The notes under the pieces: model-generated | Told to the model about the DNA's origin: nothing | What the model saw: the letters and a program-made list of their open reading frames with translations, nothing else | The model's database searches: none | Source: Sphingomonas koreensis | Lineage (GTDB): Bacteria > Pseudomonadota > Alphaproteobacteria > Sphingomonadales > Sphingomonadaceae | NCBI RefSeq assembly: GCF_002797435.1 | Contig: NZ_PGEN01000001.1 | Span: 2,788,501-2,852,500, forward strand | Direction: 5' to 3' | DNA length: 64,000 nucleotides | Made by a program: the position numbers and the translations under genes | In this document: one piece after another, positions 1 to 7,824 of the stretch | How positions within the stretch are numbered: position 1 is the first letter of the stretch | How the letters are laid out: each line of letters opens with the position of its first letter

Positions 1-1
1 T

Positions 2-1354
2 GTCACGCTGGCATTGTCGGCTGGCGCGGTGATCGAGGCGGCCGATCCCGACATCCACGGGCGCAATTACGATCCGCCCGAAAACTATATGGAAGAGCAG
101 TTCCAGGATTTCGGGATCACGCATGTTCACAACAGTTTGATCTATGCCGATGGGGCGTCGAACATCGGCGTGATCGGACCGGGAATGCTGCACGGCCTGG
201 GCCTTGATCGCGAAGGGCCGGGGGACCGCTGGTGGAAGCGCGACAACTGGCAGTCGGCAAAGGCGCTCGGCATCAGCCCGAAGGAATTCATGCTGCGCGA
301 CGAGAAGGAAGCCGCGCAGGTGGGGCGCGCCAACAAGACCGTCGGGCTGATGAACTGCCGCAACGTCCGGCTCAGGGATTTCACTATCCTGCAGGCCGGG
401 CATTTCGGGATCATCGCGCATGGCTGCACCAACATGGCGCTGGACGGGATCGTCATCGACACCGATCGCGACGGGATCGACATCGATTGCTGCCGCGACG
501 TGCGCGTCACCAACTGCACCGTCAACGCGCCCAAGGACGATGCGATCGTGCTCAAGAGCAGCTATGCGCTGGGCCGCAAGACGATGTGCGAGGACATATT
601 GGTCCAGGGCTGCAAGACCAGCGGCTATTTGATGGGTTCGCTGCTCGACGGCACCTATCGCCCGTCCGACTATGGCTCGCCCGACGGCAACGGCGTGCTG
701 GGCCGGATCAAGATGGGGACCGAGACCAATGGCGGCTTCCGCAATGTGCGCATCGCCGACTGTATCTGCACCAACAGCCGCGGCATCCTGATCGGCATCG
801 TCGATGGCGGGCTGATGGAGGATGTGGTGGTGAGCGGCATCACGCTGCGCGATCCCGTCAATCATCCGCTGTTCGTCCACCACGCCGCGCGGATGCGCGC
901 GCCCAGGGGCACGCCGGTCGGCAAGATCCGCCGGGTGCGGTTCGAGAATGTGCAGGTGTCTGGCGCCGATCCGCGCGAACCGTGCGGGGTCGAGGGTTTT
1001 GCCGACGGCCCGGTCGAGGATGTGAGCTTCGTCGGGATCGACGTGACCTCGCCCGGCGGCGGCACTGCGGCGGACGCGGCGCGCGAGCCCGAATATCGCC
1101 GCGAGACCAGCCTTGAGGTGAGCTACCTCAAGACGCTGCCCGCGCACGGCTTCTGGGCACGCCACGCCAAGCGGCTGACGATCCGTGACTGCCGCTTCGC
1201 GGTGGAGAAGCCCGATGCACGGCCGACCGTCGCCCTGCGCAACGTCGAGGGGGCGCTGATCGACGGCCTCGTCTCCAGCAAGCCGCGCGATGCGGCGGTG
1301 TCGGCAAAGGACAGCAGCGGGATCGCACTCGGCGCGGTACAGACGCTCGCATGA
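2..1354 (+). CDS. Glycoside hydrolase family 28 (polygalacturonase-like), 5' truncated by window edge
   Basis: The reading frame is open from base 2, and the in-frame TTG at base 14 lies inside the protein, so the true start is to the left of the window. About 450 residues are visible. The chain begins with VTLALSAGAVIEAADP, the pattern that leads into the GH28 right-handed beta-helix. GH28-like catalytic motifs follow: DTDRDGIDID in place of NTDG, KDDAIVLKS for the paired catalytic Asp, and RIKMGTET for the RIK motif. The usual GHG motif is not obvious (GNGVLG stands just before RIK), so the substrate cannot be assigned; pectin or rhamnogalacturonan is the family expectation. The stop overlaps the start of the aldo/keto reductase by 4 nt (ATGA), implying coupled translation in a sugar-degradation operon. 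Export cannot be judged because the N-terminus is missing. Confidence 0.85.
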   Translation, partial: VTLALSAGAVIEAADPDIHGRNYDPPENYMEEQFQDFGITHVHNSLIYADGASNIGVIGPGMLHGLGLDREGPGDRWWKRDNWQSAKALGISPKEFMLRDEKEAAQVGRANKTVGLMNCRNVRLRDFTILQAGHFGIIAHGCTNMALDGIVIDTDRDGIDIDCCRDVRVTNCTVNAPKDDAIVLKSSYALGRKTMCEDILVQGCKTSGYLMGSLLDGTYRPSDYGSPDGNGVLGRIKMGTETNGGFRNVRIADCICTNSRGILIGIVDGGLMEDVVVSGITLRDPVNHPLFVHHAARMRAPRGTPVGKIRRVRFENVQVSGADPREPCGVEGFADGPVEDVSFVGIDVTSPGGGTAADAAREPEYRRETSLEVSYLKTLPAHGFWARHAKRLTIRDCRFAVEKPDARPTVALRNVEGALIDGLVSSKPRDAAVSAKDSSGIALGAVQTLA

Positions 1355-2361
1355 TGGAGCGCCTGACCAATTTGGGCCAGCTCGCTTTCGGCGCGGCATC
1401 GATCGGTAACCTGTATCGTGCGGTGCCCGAAGCTCAGGCGCGCGACGTGGTGGCGCGAGCATGGGATGCGGGCGTCCGCACCTTCGACACCGCCCCGCAC
1501 TACGGATTTGGCCTGAGCGAAAAAAGGTTGGGCGCGGCGCTCGCCGAGCTGGATCCGGCGCAGAGCGCGATCGTCTCGACCAAGATCGGGCGGCGGCTCG
1601 ATCCGCGGCCGGATGCCGATCTGTCGGCGATGCGCCAGGCCTTCGTTTCGCCCGAGCCGTACGAAAGCGTGTTCGACTACAGCTATGATGCAGTGATGCG
1701 CTCGTACGAGGGCAGTCTGAAGCGGTTGCGCCGCGATCGGATCGACATCCTCTATGCGCACGATATCGGGGTCTTCGCGCATGGCGCCGCGCATCCGAGG
1801 CGGTTCGCCGAGTTCATGGGCGGCGGCTATCGCGCGATGCTCAAGCTACGCGATTCGGGCGCGGTCGGGGCGATCGGCATTGGCGTCAACGAAGTCGCGG
1901 TGTGTATCGAGATGCTGGGGGCCGGGGAGATCGATCTGATCATGCTCGCAGGCCGCTACACCCTGCTCGAACAGGATCCGCTCGACGATCTGCTCCCGCT
2001 CTGCGCGCGGCGCGGCGTGCGGCTGGTGATCGCCGGACCGTATAATAGCGGCATCCTCGCCAAGGGGGTACGCCACGGCGGCGCCATTCCCAATTTCAAC
2101 TACGAGCCTGCGCCCCCCGCGATCCTCGAACGGGTTGGCGCGATCGAGGATGTCTGTGCGAAGCATGGCGTGCCGCTGGCCGCGGCCGCGCTGCAATTCC
2201 CGCTCGCGCATCCGCAGGTCGCGTCCGTGGTGCCGGGGATGGGGTCGGTGCGTCAGGTCGATGATGCGCTGGCGCTGATGGCGCGGGTGATTCCCGTGAC
2301 GCTGTGGGAAGAGCTTCGCGACGCGGGCCTGATCCGCCGGGACGCACCGCTTCCCCAATGA
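1351..2361 (+). CDS. Aldo/keto reductase, aldose/fucose dehydrogenase-like
   Basis: This 336-residue protein has the AKR (beta/alpha)8 signature: FDTAPHYGFG carries the Asp and Tyr of the catalytic tetrad, STKIG the Lys and LYAHDIG the His. The GLSEKRLG segment and overall layout resemble the L-fucose / D-threo-aldose 1-dehydrogenase branch, which oxidises free sugars to lactones with NAD(P)+. The gene starts within the stop of the GH28 gene (ATGATG overlapping TGA), so the two are probably translated together and the enzyme may oxidise a sugar released by the hydrolase. It is followed by an intergenic inverted-repeat pair. Family assignment is firm; the sugar substrate is inferred from context only. 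Confidence 0.85.
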   Translation: MMERLTNLGQLAFGAASIGNLYRAVPEAQARDVVARAWDAGVRTFDTAPHYGFGLSEKRLGAALAELDPAQSAIVSTKIGRRLDPRPDADLSAMRQAFVSPEPYESVFDYSYDAVMRSYEGSLKRLRRDRIDILYAHDIGVFAHGAAHPRRFAEFMGGGYRAMLKLRDSGAVGAIGIGVNEVAVCIEMLGAGEIDLIMLAGRYTLLEQDPLDDLLPLCARRGVRLVIAGPYNSGILAKGVRHGGAIPNFNYEPAPPAILERVGAIEDVCAKHGVPLAAAALQFPLAHPQVASVVPGMGSVRQVDDALALMARVIPVTLWEELRDAGLIRRDAPLPQ

Positions 2362-2363
2362 CA

Positions 2364-2442
2364 GTCACCCCCGCACAAGCAGGGGTCCCTCCCCATGAAG
2401 CGAATCACTTGCCGCACGGGCCCCAGCTTGCGCTGGGGCGAC
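2364..2442. repeat. Paired inverted repeat (REP/BIME-like) element
   Basis: Two hairpin half-elements lie between convergent genes. The left one starts GTCACCCC and pairs ACCCC with GGGGT around an ACAA loop (2367-2386). The right one is an 8-bp stem, GCCCCAGC/GCTGGGGC with a 4-nt loop (2420-2439), ending in GAC. The outer ends are themselves nearly complementary (GTCACCCC versus GGGGCGAC). The same architecture recurs at 13471, 17370 and 40870. Confidence 0.75.
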
Positions 2443-2451
2443 GGCGTATCC

Positions 2452-2949
2452 TCAACCCTTGCGGGTGGTCTCGAACAGGAACCAGGCGCGCTCCTCGGCC
2501 TGATCGGTCCATTCGTCCAGGATGCCGCTGGTCGCATTGTCCTTGGCCTCGTCGACGATCTCCTTGGCCTCGCGCAACAGCGCGATCAGCTTGAGATTGT
2601 CCTCGCGCAGCTCGGCCAGCATCTCCTCGGGCGCGACGAAGTCCTTGTCATTGTCCTTGATCGTCTGATGGCGCGAGATGTCGCCGACCGAGCGCAGCGT
2701 GGCGTTGCCGGTCTTGCGCACGCGCTCCGCGATCACATCGGTGGTCGCGAGGATCTGCGCGGCCTGATCGTCGAGCAGCAGGTGATAGTCGCGGAAATGC
2801 GGACCCGAGACGTGCCAGTGGAAGTTCTTGGTCTTGAAATACAGCGCGTAGCTGTCCGCCAGGATACCGTTCAGCGCCTGCGCCACGGTCTTGGTGTCGT
2901 TGCGGTTGAGATCGGTCGGGGTCTTCAGCGCGGCGTTCGGGTCGGCCAT
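2452..2949 (-). CDS. dps: Dps family DNA-binding ferritin-like protein
   Basis: The product is 165 residues, the usual size for Dps, which stores iron, detoxifies peroxide and coats DNA in stress. The ferroxidase residues lie in the expected order: His in NFHWHVSG, His/Asp in the RDYHLLLDD segment, then Asp and Glu in TTDVIAER. The N-terminus carries a short polar, Lys/Arg-containing tail, as is usual for the DNA-contact region. The start is supported by AGGAG six bases upstream of the ATG. The gene is monocistronic: its 3' end faces the aldo/keto reductase across a BIME-like repeat. No OxyR or Fur site was identified upstream. Confidence 0.93.
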   Translation of the reverse strand: MADPNAALKTPTDLNRNDTKTVAQALNGILADSYALYFKTKNFHWHVSGPHFRDYHLLLDDQAAQILATTDVIAERVRKTGNATLRSVGDISRHQTIKDNDKDFVAPEEMLAELREDNLKLIALLREAKEIVDEAKDNATSGILDEWTDQAEERAWFLFETTRKG

Positions 2950-3048
2950 GATTCGCTCCTGATCGGTTGGGTTCGGCTATGAAACGATCCCCTGCCATAT
3001 AGGCTCCGTTGTTGCGCTGCGGAAAGTGCGATCAGGGTAATCGACCGG

Positions 3049-3615
3049 CTAGATCAGGCGGAGGGCGCCCGCAGCGAGTACGGCACCGAGAGCAAGGCAG
3101 ATCAGACCGAAACCCACGCGGTACGGGCCGATGGGCAGCTTGCGCCATGCCTTCTCGCCCATCAGCGCCGCAGCGGTGTTCACACCCAGAGCCGCCAGCG
3201 TCGCACCGATTGCCGCGAGCACGGGCGCAGGCTCCTGCGCGGCGAAGGCGAGGGTGAAGAACTGCGTCGTGTCGCCTGCGGCAAAGATGCCCACGCCGAA
3301 CAGCGACGTCGCGAACGTTCCGAGCTTCCAGCCCTCAAGCCGATCGGGCGGTTTCAGGCGCCACAGCGCGCCCATCGCTGCGAACCCCAGCGCCAGCGCG
3401 AGAAGAAGCTGGCGGGCATTGGGCGTCAGCATCGGTGCGATCAGCATGCCTCCGGTCGCCGCCACGGCATTGCCCGCGGCGTGCGCGAGGAAGGCGGCAA
3501 GGGCGACCGTGAAGGGTTTGCCGAACCGGTCGGCCAGGATCGCGACGAGCCAGGGCGATCGGTCCCCCGCCTGCGCCAGCAAGGCGGCGATGAAGGCGGG
3601 GACGAGCGAATCCAT
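3049..3615 (-). CDS. TMEM165/GDT1-like membrane protein with degenerate motifs
   Basis: This 188-residue protein has about six hydrophobic segments arranged as two homologous halves, as in the GDT1/TMEM165 (UPF0016) family of Mn2+/Ca2+-proton exchangers. The signature E-x-G-D-[KR]-[TS] should appear once per half. Here the first copy reads QAGDRS (Glu replaced by Gln) and the second AAGDTTQ (Glu to Ala, Lys/Arg to Thr). The metal-binding acidic residues are therefore partly lost, and transport activity or metal preference may differ from the family. It runs on the minus strand just downstream of the small hypothetical gene at 3628 (12-nt gap), so the two are likely one transcript. Family membership is judged from the duplicated GD motifs and membrane topology. 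Confidence 0.7.
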   Translation of the reverse strand: MDSLVPAFIAALLAQAGDRSPWLVAILADRFGKPFTVALAAFLAHAAGNAVAATGGMLIAPMLTPNARQLLLALALGFAAMGALWRLKPPDRLEGWKLGTFATSLFGVGIFAAGDTTQFFTLAFAAQEPAPVLAAIGATLAALGVNTAAALMGEKAWRKLPIGPYRVGFGLICLALGAVLAAGALRLI

Positions 3616-3627
3616 CAGGCCGTCATA

Positions 3628-3945
3628 TCAGGCGCCGAGGCGGATCGAACAGGCCGCGGTAAAGGCAGCGGCGGTACGCGGATCGTCGCGTCCGCAGCTG
3701 ACCGCATCGCGCAGCAGCGCCAGACCGTCAGCGATCATCGGTCCGCGCTGCCCTGCGGCAAGCGCCGATTCGAGCGCATGGACCACCGGAAGAGCGGGGG
3801 TGATGCCGTTGGCGAGCGCGATTCGCCGGATCGCGTCGAGATCGGCGGCAAGCTCGGCGGTCGCGGCCCGCGCCGCGCGCGCACCGATCGAATCGATTCG
3901 CTGACCAAGCTCGTCGGCCAGCACCCAGTTGCGTGCATCGGTCAT
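3628..3945 (-). CDS. Hypothetical 105-residue helical protein
   Basis: No family was recognised. The chosen ATG at 3945 (MTDARNWVLADELG) has a purine-rich GGGGGAG Shine-Dalgarno just upstream; a longer frame reaching 4149 would run into the rpmG promoter region and reads as non-coding. The protein is rich in Ala, Arg and Asp/Glu with heptad-like leucine/alanine spacing, has no signal peptide or membrane segment, and looks like a small soluble helical bundle. Two cysteines lie near the C-terminus. It probably shares a transcript with the GDT1-like gene 12 nt downstream. It is divergent from rpmG. Confidence 0.6.
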   Translation of the reverse strand: MTDARNWVLADELGQRIDSIGARAARAATAELAADLDAIRRIALANGITPALPVVHALESALAAGQRGPMIADGLALLRDAVSCGRDDPRTAAAFTAACSIRLGA

Positions 3946-4133
3946 CGCGGTTCTCCCCCTGCGATCCTTACGGGTGAACGGTGCGCCCGACATGGTTAAC
4001 GCCCCGCTAATCGGCTCAAAAGCGGACCGCGCGCTTGACATCGCGCCCTCCACGGGGCATGCGCCCCCTCCTGACAGCGGCCTGCCAGCGCGCGGCCGCT
4101 TTATTTTTTGAACGAAACTGCAGGATTCGGGCG

Positions 4134-4301
4134 ATGGCCAAGCCGACAACCGTCAAGATTAAGCTCGTCAGCACCGCTGATACCGGCTTCTTCTATGTCA
4201 CCAAGAAGAACCCGCGCACTCAGACCGAGAAGCTGAGCTTCCGCAAGTACGATCCCGTCGTGCGCAAGCACGTCGAGTTCAAGGAAGCGAAGATCAAGTG
4301 A
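4134..4301 (+). CDS. rpmG: 50S ribosomal protein L33
   Basis: The 55-residue product begins [20 protein letters not shown] and has the L33 core, with the YVTKKNPRT and KLSFRKYDP motifs. It belongs to the zinc-free form, because the two CxxC pairs of the alternative L33 are absent. L33 sits near the E site of the large subunit. The start is the last ATG before the conserved N-terminus; longer in-frame starts would only add non-conserved sequence. A Rho-independent terminator follows at 4354. Proximity to divK matches the order seen in other alphaproteobacteria. Confidence 0.97.
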   Translation: MAKPTTVKIKLVSTADTGFFYVTKKNPRTQTEKLSFRKYDPVVRKHVEFKEAKIK

Positions 4302-4328
4302 TGGCGGCGGCGTAAGCCGCTGCACATC

Positions 4329-4349
4329 ATCCCGGACTCGATCCGGGAT
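4329..4349. repeat. Single short inverted repeat of the dispersed family
   Basis: ATCCCGGA and TCCGGGAT form an 8-bp stem around a 5-nt CTCGA loop. It matches the CCGGA core of the half-elements at 13471 and lies between rpmG and its terminator, so it is transcribed in the rpmG 3' region. Confidence 0.6.
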
Positions 4350-4353
4350 CCAG

Positions 4354-4383
4354 GGCCGCAGGCGATTCGCCGTGCGGCCTTTT
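4354..4383 (+). terminator. Rho-independent terminator of rpmG
   Basis: GGCCGCA pairs with TGCGGCC, with an inner GGCG/CGCC stem, a 3-nt ATT loop and one bulged G, followed by TTTT. It sits 50 nt after the rpmG stop and just before the convergent divK stop. Confidence 0.8.
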
Positions 4384-4404
4384 ACGTTTGCCAGTGCCGA
4401 CTAT

Positions 4405-4782
4405 CTACAAAAGAGCCTGCACCTCCGCGACAAAGCGCATCACCGAAATCGGCTTGGTGACATAAGCGTTGGCGCCCGCCGCGCGGATTCGCGCCTCGTC
4501 CTCCTGTCCGGCATAGGCGGTCACCGCCATCACCGGGATGTCCCTGAGCGCCGGGTCGCCGCGCATCCGCCCGATGATGTCGAGGCCGGAGATGTGCGGC
4601 AGCTGGATATCCATCACCACCAGATCGGGGTTGAACGCGCGCGCGGTCGCCACTGCTTCGCGTCCGTCGCGAACGGGCGAGGTCTCGAAGCCGTGCGCGC
4701 GCAGCAGGTCGCAGAAAAGTTTGAGGTTGAGTTCGTTGTCCTCGACAACCAGCACCCTTTTTGCCACGCGCAGTCTATCCAT
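4405..4782 (-). CDS. divK: Single-domain response regulator DivK
   Basis: The gene encodes a lone receiver domain of about 125 residues with no output domain. It has the acidic pair in VVEDNE, the phospho-acceptor Asp in VVMDIQLP, Thr/Ala in AVTAYA and the Lys in TKPIS. VLVVEDNELNLKLF and MDIQLPHISGL are close to Caulobacter DivK, which relays PleC/DivJ signals to control CtrA and polarity. The ATG at 4782 is used; a GTG at 4767 (VAKRVLVVE) gives a length closer to classical DivK and cannot be excluded, and neither has a strong SD. It is divergent from the DUF3572 gene, 26 nt away. No adjacent pleD is present on this side. Confidence 0.88.
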   Translation of the reverse strand: MDRLRVAKRVLVVEDNELNLKLFCDLLRAHGFETSPVRDGREAVATARAFNPDLVVMDIQLPHISGLDIIGRMRGDPALRDIPVMAVTAYAGQEDEARIRAAGANAYVTKPISVMRFVAEVQALL

Positions 4783-4808
4783 CAATGAGGTCGGGCAAGC
4801 TCTAGGCG

Positions 4809-5081
4809 ATGCGCGCTGGCGAGACAAATGAGGACGCAACCGCGCTGGCGCTTGCCGCGCTCGGCTGGACGGTGTCCGATGTCGCCCGCGCGCATCGGTT
4901 GCTCGACATGACGGGCCTCACGCCCACCGATCTGCGTGCGCGGGCGGGCGAGCCTTCGGTGCTCTCGGCGGTGCTCGGGTTTCTCGAGGCCTATGAACCC
5001 GATTTGATCGCCTGTGCCGAAGCGATCGGCGCCCAGCCCGCGGCGCTGGTGGCGGCGCGCGCCAGGCTGGAGATTGCATGA
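4809..5081 (+). CDS. DUF3572 family protein
   Basis: This 90-residue soluble, all-helical protein carries the family pattern DATALALAALGW near the start, then LDMTGLTPTDLR and VLGFLEAYEPDLIACAEA. DUF3572 genes often stand beside divK in alphaproteobacteria, and here the gene is divergent from it. It opens a three-gene operon: its stop overlaps the start of the HAD-like gene by 4 nt (ATGA). The biochemical role is unknown; conserved linkage to divK is the only functional hint. Confidence 0.85.
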   Translation: MRAGETNEDATALALAALGWTVSDVARAHRLLDMTGLTPTDLRARAGEPSVLSAVLGFLEAYEPDLIACAEAIGAQPAALVAARARLEIA

Positions 5082-5725
5082 AGCCGCTTCTGATCTGCGA
5101 TTGCGACGAGGTGCTGCTGCACATGGTGCGGCATTTCAGCGTCTGGCTCGACGAGGCGCATGACGTGGATTTCGACGTGTCGAATCACGATTGGCCCAAC
5201 GCGATCCGGCATCGTGACGGCAGCGCGCTGACGCATGAGGCGATCTGGGGCTTTCTCGACGGATTCTTCCCGGGCGAGATGGCCCGGCAGACGCTGGTGC
5301 CGTACGCCCGCGAGGCGCTGGCGGTGTTGGCGGAGGCTGCCGATATCGTGATCCTGACCAATCTGAAGGATCATTGCCGCGAGCATCGCATCGCCCAGCT
5401 CGACTCGCATGGCATTGTCCATCGCGTTGAATGCAATCAGGGCGGCAAGGGCCGGCCCGTGGCGCAGCTGGTTGCGGAACATGGTGCGCAGGTTGCCGTA
5501 TTCGTCGACGATCTTGCCCAGCATCACGAATCGGTCGCGCGCGCGGCGCCGCATGTGTTCCGGCTGCACATGGTGTCCGAGCCGGCAATGGCGCCGCATG
5601 TCCCTGCCGCGCCCTATGCGCATGCCCGGATCGACGACTGGCGCGAAGCGCAGCGCTGGATTTCCGATCGTTTTGCCGCCGGGCAACCGGCAACCGAAGT
5701 TGAATCCCTGGGAGATGCTAGATGA
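5078..5725 (+). CDS. HAD-like hydrolase
   Basis: The 215-residue protein begins with ICDCDEVLLHM, a HAD motif I-like Asp-x-Asp near the N-terminus. VILTNL in the middle fits motif II (Thr) and VFVDDLAQH near residue 145 fits the C-terminal acidic motif. The segment between motifs I and II is a helical cap. No signal peptide is present, so it is probably a cytoplasmic phosphatase or phosphonatase-like enzyme of unknown substrate. It overlaps both neighbours by 4 nt (ATGA at each end), placing it firmly in the DUF3572-HAD-RidA operon. Confidence 0.8.
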   Translation: MKPLLICDCDEVLLHMVRHFSVWLDEAHDVDFDVSNHDWPNAIRHRDGSALTHEAIWGFLDGFFPGEMARQTLVPYAREALAVLAEAADIVILTNLKDHCREHRIAQLDSHGIVHRVECNQGGKGRPVAQLVAEHGAQVAVFVDDLAQHHESVARAAPHVFRLHMVSEPAMAPHVPAAPYAHARIDDWREAQRWISDRFAAGQPATEVESLGDAR

Positions 5726-6180
5726 CTGATGTGCACGCCAAGCTTGCCGAACTCGGCCTGACCCTGCCCGAGGCGGCCGCGCCGGTCGCGGCCTATGTGC
5801 CGACCGTGCTGGCGAGCGGGCTGCTCCACATTTCGGGCCAGCTTCCCTTCAAGGATGGCGCGGTGATGACCGGCCGCCTCGGCGAGGATCGCGACGTGGC
5901 CTATGGCCAGGAGGCGGCGGAGCGCTGCGCATTGATGCTGGTCGCACAGATCGAGAAGGCGCTGGGCGGATTCGACCGGGTCGAGCGGATCGTCAAGCTC
6001 GGCGTATTCGTGAATTCGGCACCCAGCTTCACCGAGCAGCCCCAGGTCGGCAACGGTGCGTCCGAGCTGATGGAAAAGCTGTTCGGCGAGGCTGGCCGCC
6101 ATGCGCGCGCCGCTGTGGGCGTCGCGGCACTGCCGCGCGGTGCTGCGGTCGAGGTCGATGCGATCGTCGCTGTTCGCTGA
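5722..6180 (+). CDS. RidA/YjgF family protein
   Basis: The protein has 152 residues, longer than E. coli RidA (about 128), and fits the YjgH-like subgroup. It has LLHISGQLPF, the family core VERIVKLGVFVNS and a C-terminal RAAVGVAALPRGAAVEVDAI segment. The conserved Arg that binds carboxylates in active RidA deaminases is represented by HARAAVGV. Members remove reactive enamine/imine intermediates or act as chaperones; which applies here is not known. It is the last gene of the three-gene operon, and a strong hairpin follows 30 nt downstream. Confidence 0.88.
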   Translation: MTDVHAKLAELGLTLPEAAAPVAAYVPTVLASGLLHISGQLPFKDGAVMTGRLGEDRDVAYGQEAAERCALMLVAQIEKALGGFDRVERIVKLGVFVNSAPSFTEQPQVGNGASELMEKLFGEAGRHARAAVGVAALPRGAAVEVDAIVAVR

Positions 6181-6201
6181 AGCCAGCGGCCGACCCCGGC
6201 C

Positions 6202-6257
6202 GTCACAAACGTGACAATCCTGTTGCGCCGCCGCAACATCGGCGGCGCAATTGTCAC
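6202..6257 (+). other. Large bulged hairpin with a competing upstream stem
   Basis: GTGACAA plus TTGCGCCGCCG (6211-6233, with TCCTG bulged between them) pairs perfectly with CGGCGGCGCAA-TTGTCAC (6240-6257) around a CAACAT loop, giving an 18-bp stem with one 5-nt bulge. An upstream GTCAC at 6202-6206 can instead pair with GTGAC at 6211-6215, so two folds are mutually exclusive. No U-tract follows. It may terminate the RidA operon or be a leader element of the porin gene 154 nt downstream. Confidence 0.55.
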
Positions 6258-6411
6258 GGTTCGGCGAAAGGCGATTGTGCAGCGCAGCGGAATGCTGCAA
6301 AGACCCCTCAGCAATCGGAAATAGCCGCGCCGGGGTGAAGACCCTGAGCCAAAGGCGGCGTCCCGGTCGCTGGCAGGTTGGGACCACTCGCATTTAGACG
6401 AAAGGGATCCC

Positions 6412-7248
6412 ATGCGTTTCAACAAAGCCATTGCCGGCGCTCTGCTGCTGGCGGCCACCGCGACTCCTGCCTTTGCGCAGGAAGAGACCGATGCGCCCGA
6501 GGTTGCCGAAGCCTCGCCGCCGTTCAAGCTTTCCGGCGGGGTCACCCTGATCAGTGACTACCGCTTCCGCGGCACCACGCAGACCAACGAGGACCCGGCG
6601 GTTCAGGCGACGCTCAACCTCAACCACAGTTCGGGCCTGTATGCGGGCGTCTGGGCATCAACGATCGACGGCGGCCTTGATGGCAGCACGCCTGCGTTGA
6701 CCGGCTATGGCGATGTCGAGATCGATCTCTATGCGGGCTACACCAAGACGCTGAACAACGGCCTCGGCTTCGATGTCGGTCTGCTCTACTACATGTACGC
6801 CGATGGCGCGGCGGGCGTGAACACCGACTTCTTCGAGCCCTATGCCGCGGTCACCTACACGATCGGCCCGGTCTCGACCAAGCTCGGCGCGGCCTATGCC
6901 TGGGGCGGACAGGACGGCCTGGCTGGCTTCGACGTCAAGGGCGGCAACGACGACAATCTCTATGTCTATGGCGATGCGTCGGTCGGCATCCCGACCACGC
7001 CAATCACGGTCAAGGCGCATCTCGGCTATTCGAGCGGCGCGCTGGGCTCGCTCAACGTGCCGGGCGTGATCGACAACAACTATATGGACTGGAGCGTCGG
7101 CGCGGAATGGGTTGGCGGTCCGTTCAAGGGCGGCGTGACCTATGTCGATACCGACATCTCGAACGCCAATGTCGTCGGTATCGGCAAGTTCGCGGAGCGC
7201 CGCGGCCGCGGATCGACCGTGCTGGCCTATATCGGCTTCTCATTCTGA
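6412..7248 (+). CDS. TorF family putative outer-membrane porin
   Basis: The 278-residue precursor starts with a Sec signal peptide (basic MRFNK, then hydrophobic LLLAATAT, cleavage after FAQ near residue 23). The mature part begins FKLSGGVTLISDYRFRG, the hallmark opening strand of the TorF/Gcw_chp family of outer-membrane beta-barrels. Alternating hydrophobic strands and Gly/Asn-rich turns continue to a terminal FSF, the C-terminal Phe expected for BAM recognition. GGGA lies a few bases upstream of the ATG. The transported solute is unknown. A long leader with a bulged hairpin precedes it and a bidirectional terminator follows. Confidence 0.88.
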   Translation: MRFNKAIAGALLLAATATPAFAQEETDAPEVAEASPPFKLSGGVTLISDYRFRGTTQTNEDPAVQATLNLNHSSGLYAGVWASTIDGGLDGSTPALTGYGDVEIDLYAGYTKTLNNGLGFDVGLLYYMYADGAAGVNTDFFEPYAAVTYTIGPVSTKLGAAYAWGGQDGLAGFDVKGGNDDNLYVYGDASVGIPTTPITVKAHLGYSSGALGSLNVPGVIDNNYMDWSVGAEWVGGPFKGGVTYVDTDISNANVVGIGKFAERRGRGSTVLAYIGFSF

Positions 7249-7298
7249 TCGCTTGAGGAAGGGGGCTTTCCGGCCCTCTTCCGATCGCTGGACATGAA

Positions 7299-7329
7299 AA
7301 GGGCGGCTGCGTCACACGCAGCCGCCCTT
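7299..7329. terminator. Bidirectional terminator between the porin and the DUF3035 gene
   Basis: A perfect 14-bp stem, AAGGGCGGCTGCGT with ACGCAGCCGCCCTT, surrounds a 3-nt CAC loop. Flanking A-rich (left) and T-rich (right) ends suit use in both directions. It lies between two convergent genes, 50 nt after the porin stop. Confidence 0.88.
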
Positions 7330-7350
7330 GTTCGTTCAGCCGGATTGCGG

Positions 7351-7824
7351 TCAGTTCTGCGGCGTCGGGCTAGGCGTCGGAGCGGGCGTTACCGGCGCCG
7401 GTGCGGCGCCCGTCGCAGTGCGCGCGTCGCGGCCGTCGCCCTGCGGCGCCGCGACGATGTCACGCGTGGTGCTGCCCTTGTCGATCACATTGGTGCCGGG
7501 GCTCCCTGCCGAGGAGCGGACGCCGACATCGGCCGCGTTGTTGCCCCCGGCGGCCTGGATCGCGGCCTGTTCGGACGCGCTGCGCTGCGCGGTTCCGCCG
7601 AACAGTGCCTCGAGCGCCTGCTGCGACGGGCCGCCCGAATCCTGCGGGCGCGGCGCGCCGGGCTGGGGCGGGCGAAGCGCGAAATCGGGCGGGATCACCA
7701 GCGGCGCCTGACGCGCCACGGCGAACTCGTCGGGGCGCTTGCGGTTGAGCATACCGCCGCTGCCGCAACTGACGAGCAGCATCGCCGATCCGCCGACGGC
7801 GGCGATGAGGACGGATTTACGCAT
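7351..7824 (-). CDS. DUF3035 lipoprotein (BamF-like)
   Basis: The protein has about 157 residues with a lipoprotein signal: MRKSVLIAAVGGSAMLLVSC, lipid-acceptor Cys near residue 20. The family core RPDEFAVARQAPLVIPPDF follows, and the tail is Pro/Thr/Ala-rich and disordered. The start is ATG 7824, because GGAGA lies six bases upstream and the ATG overlaps the lspA stop by 8 nt; an ATG two codons earlier lies too close to the SD. DUF3035 proteins are annotated in other alphaproteobacteria as BamF-type subunits of the outer-membrane barrel assembly machine; that role is taken from the family, not shown here. It is fitting that it follows lspA, the lipoprotein signal peptidase. Confidence 0.85.
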   Translation of the reverse strand: MRKSVLIAAVGGSAMLLVSCGSGGMLNRKRPDEFAVARQAPLVIPPDFALRPPQPGAPRPQDSGGPSQQALEALFGGTAQRSASEQAAIQAAGGNNAADVGVRSSAGSPGTNVIDKGSTTRDIVAAPQGDGRDARTATGAAPAPVTPAPTPSPTPQN

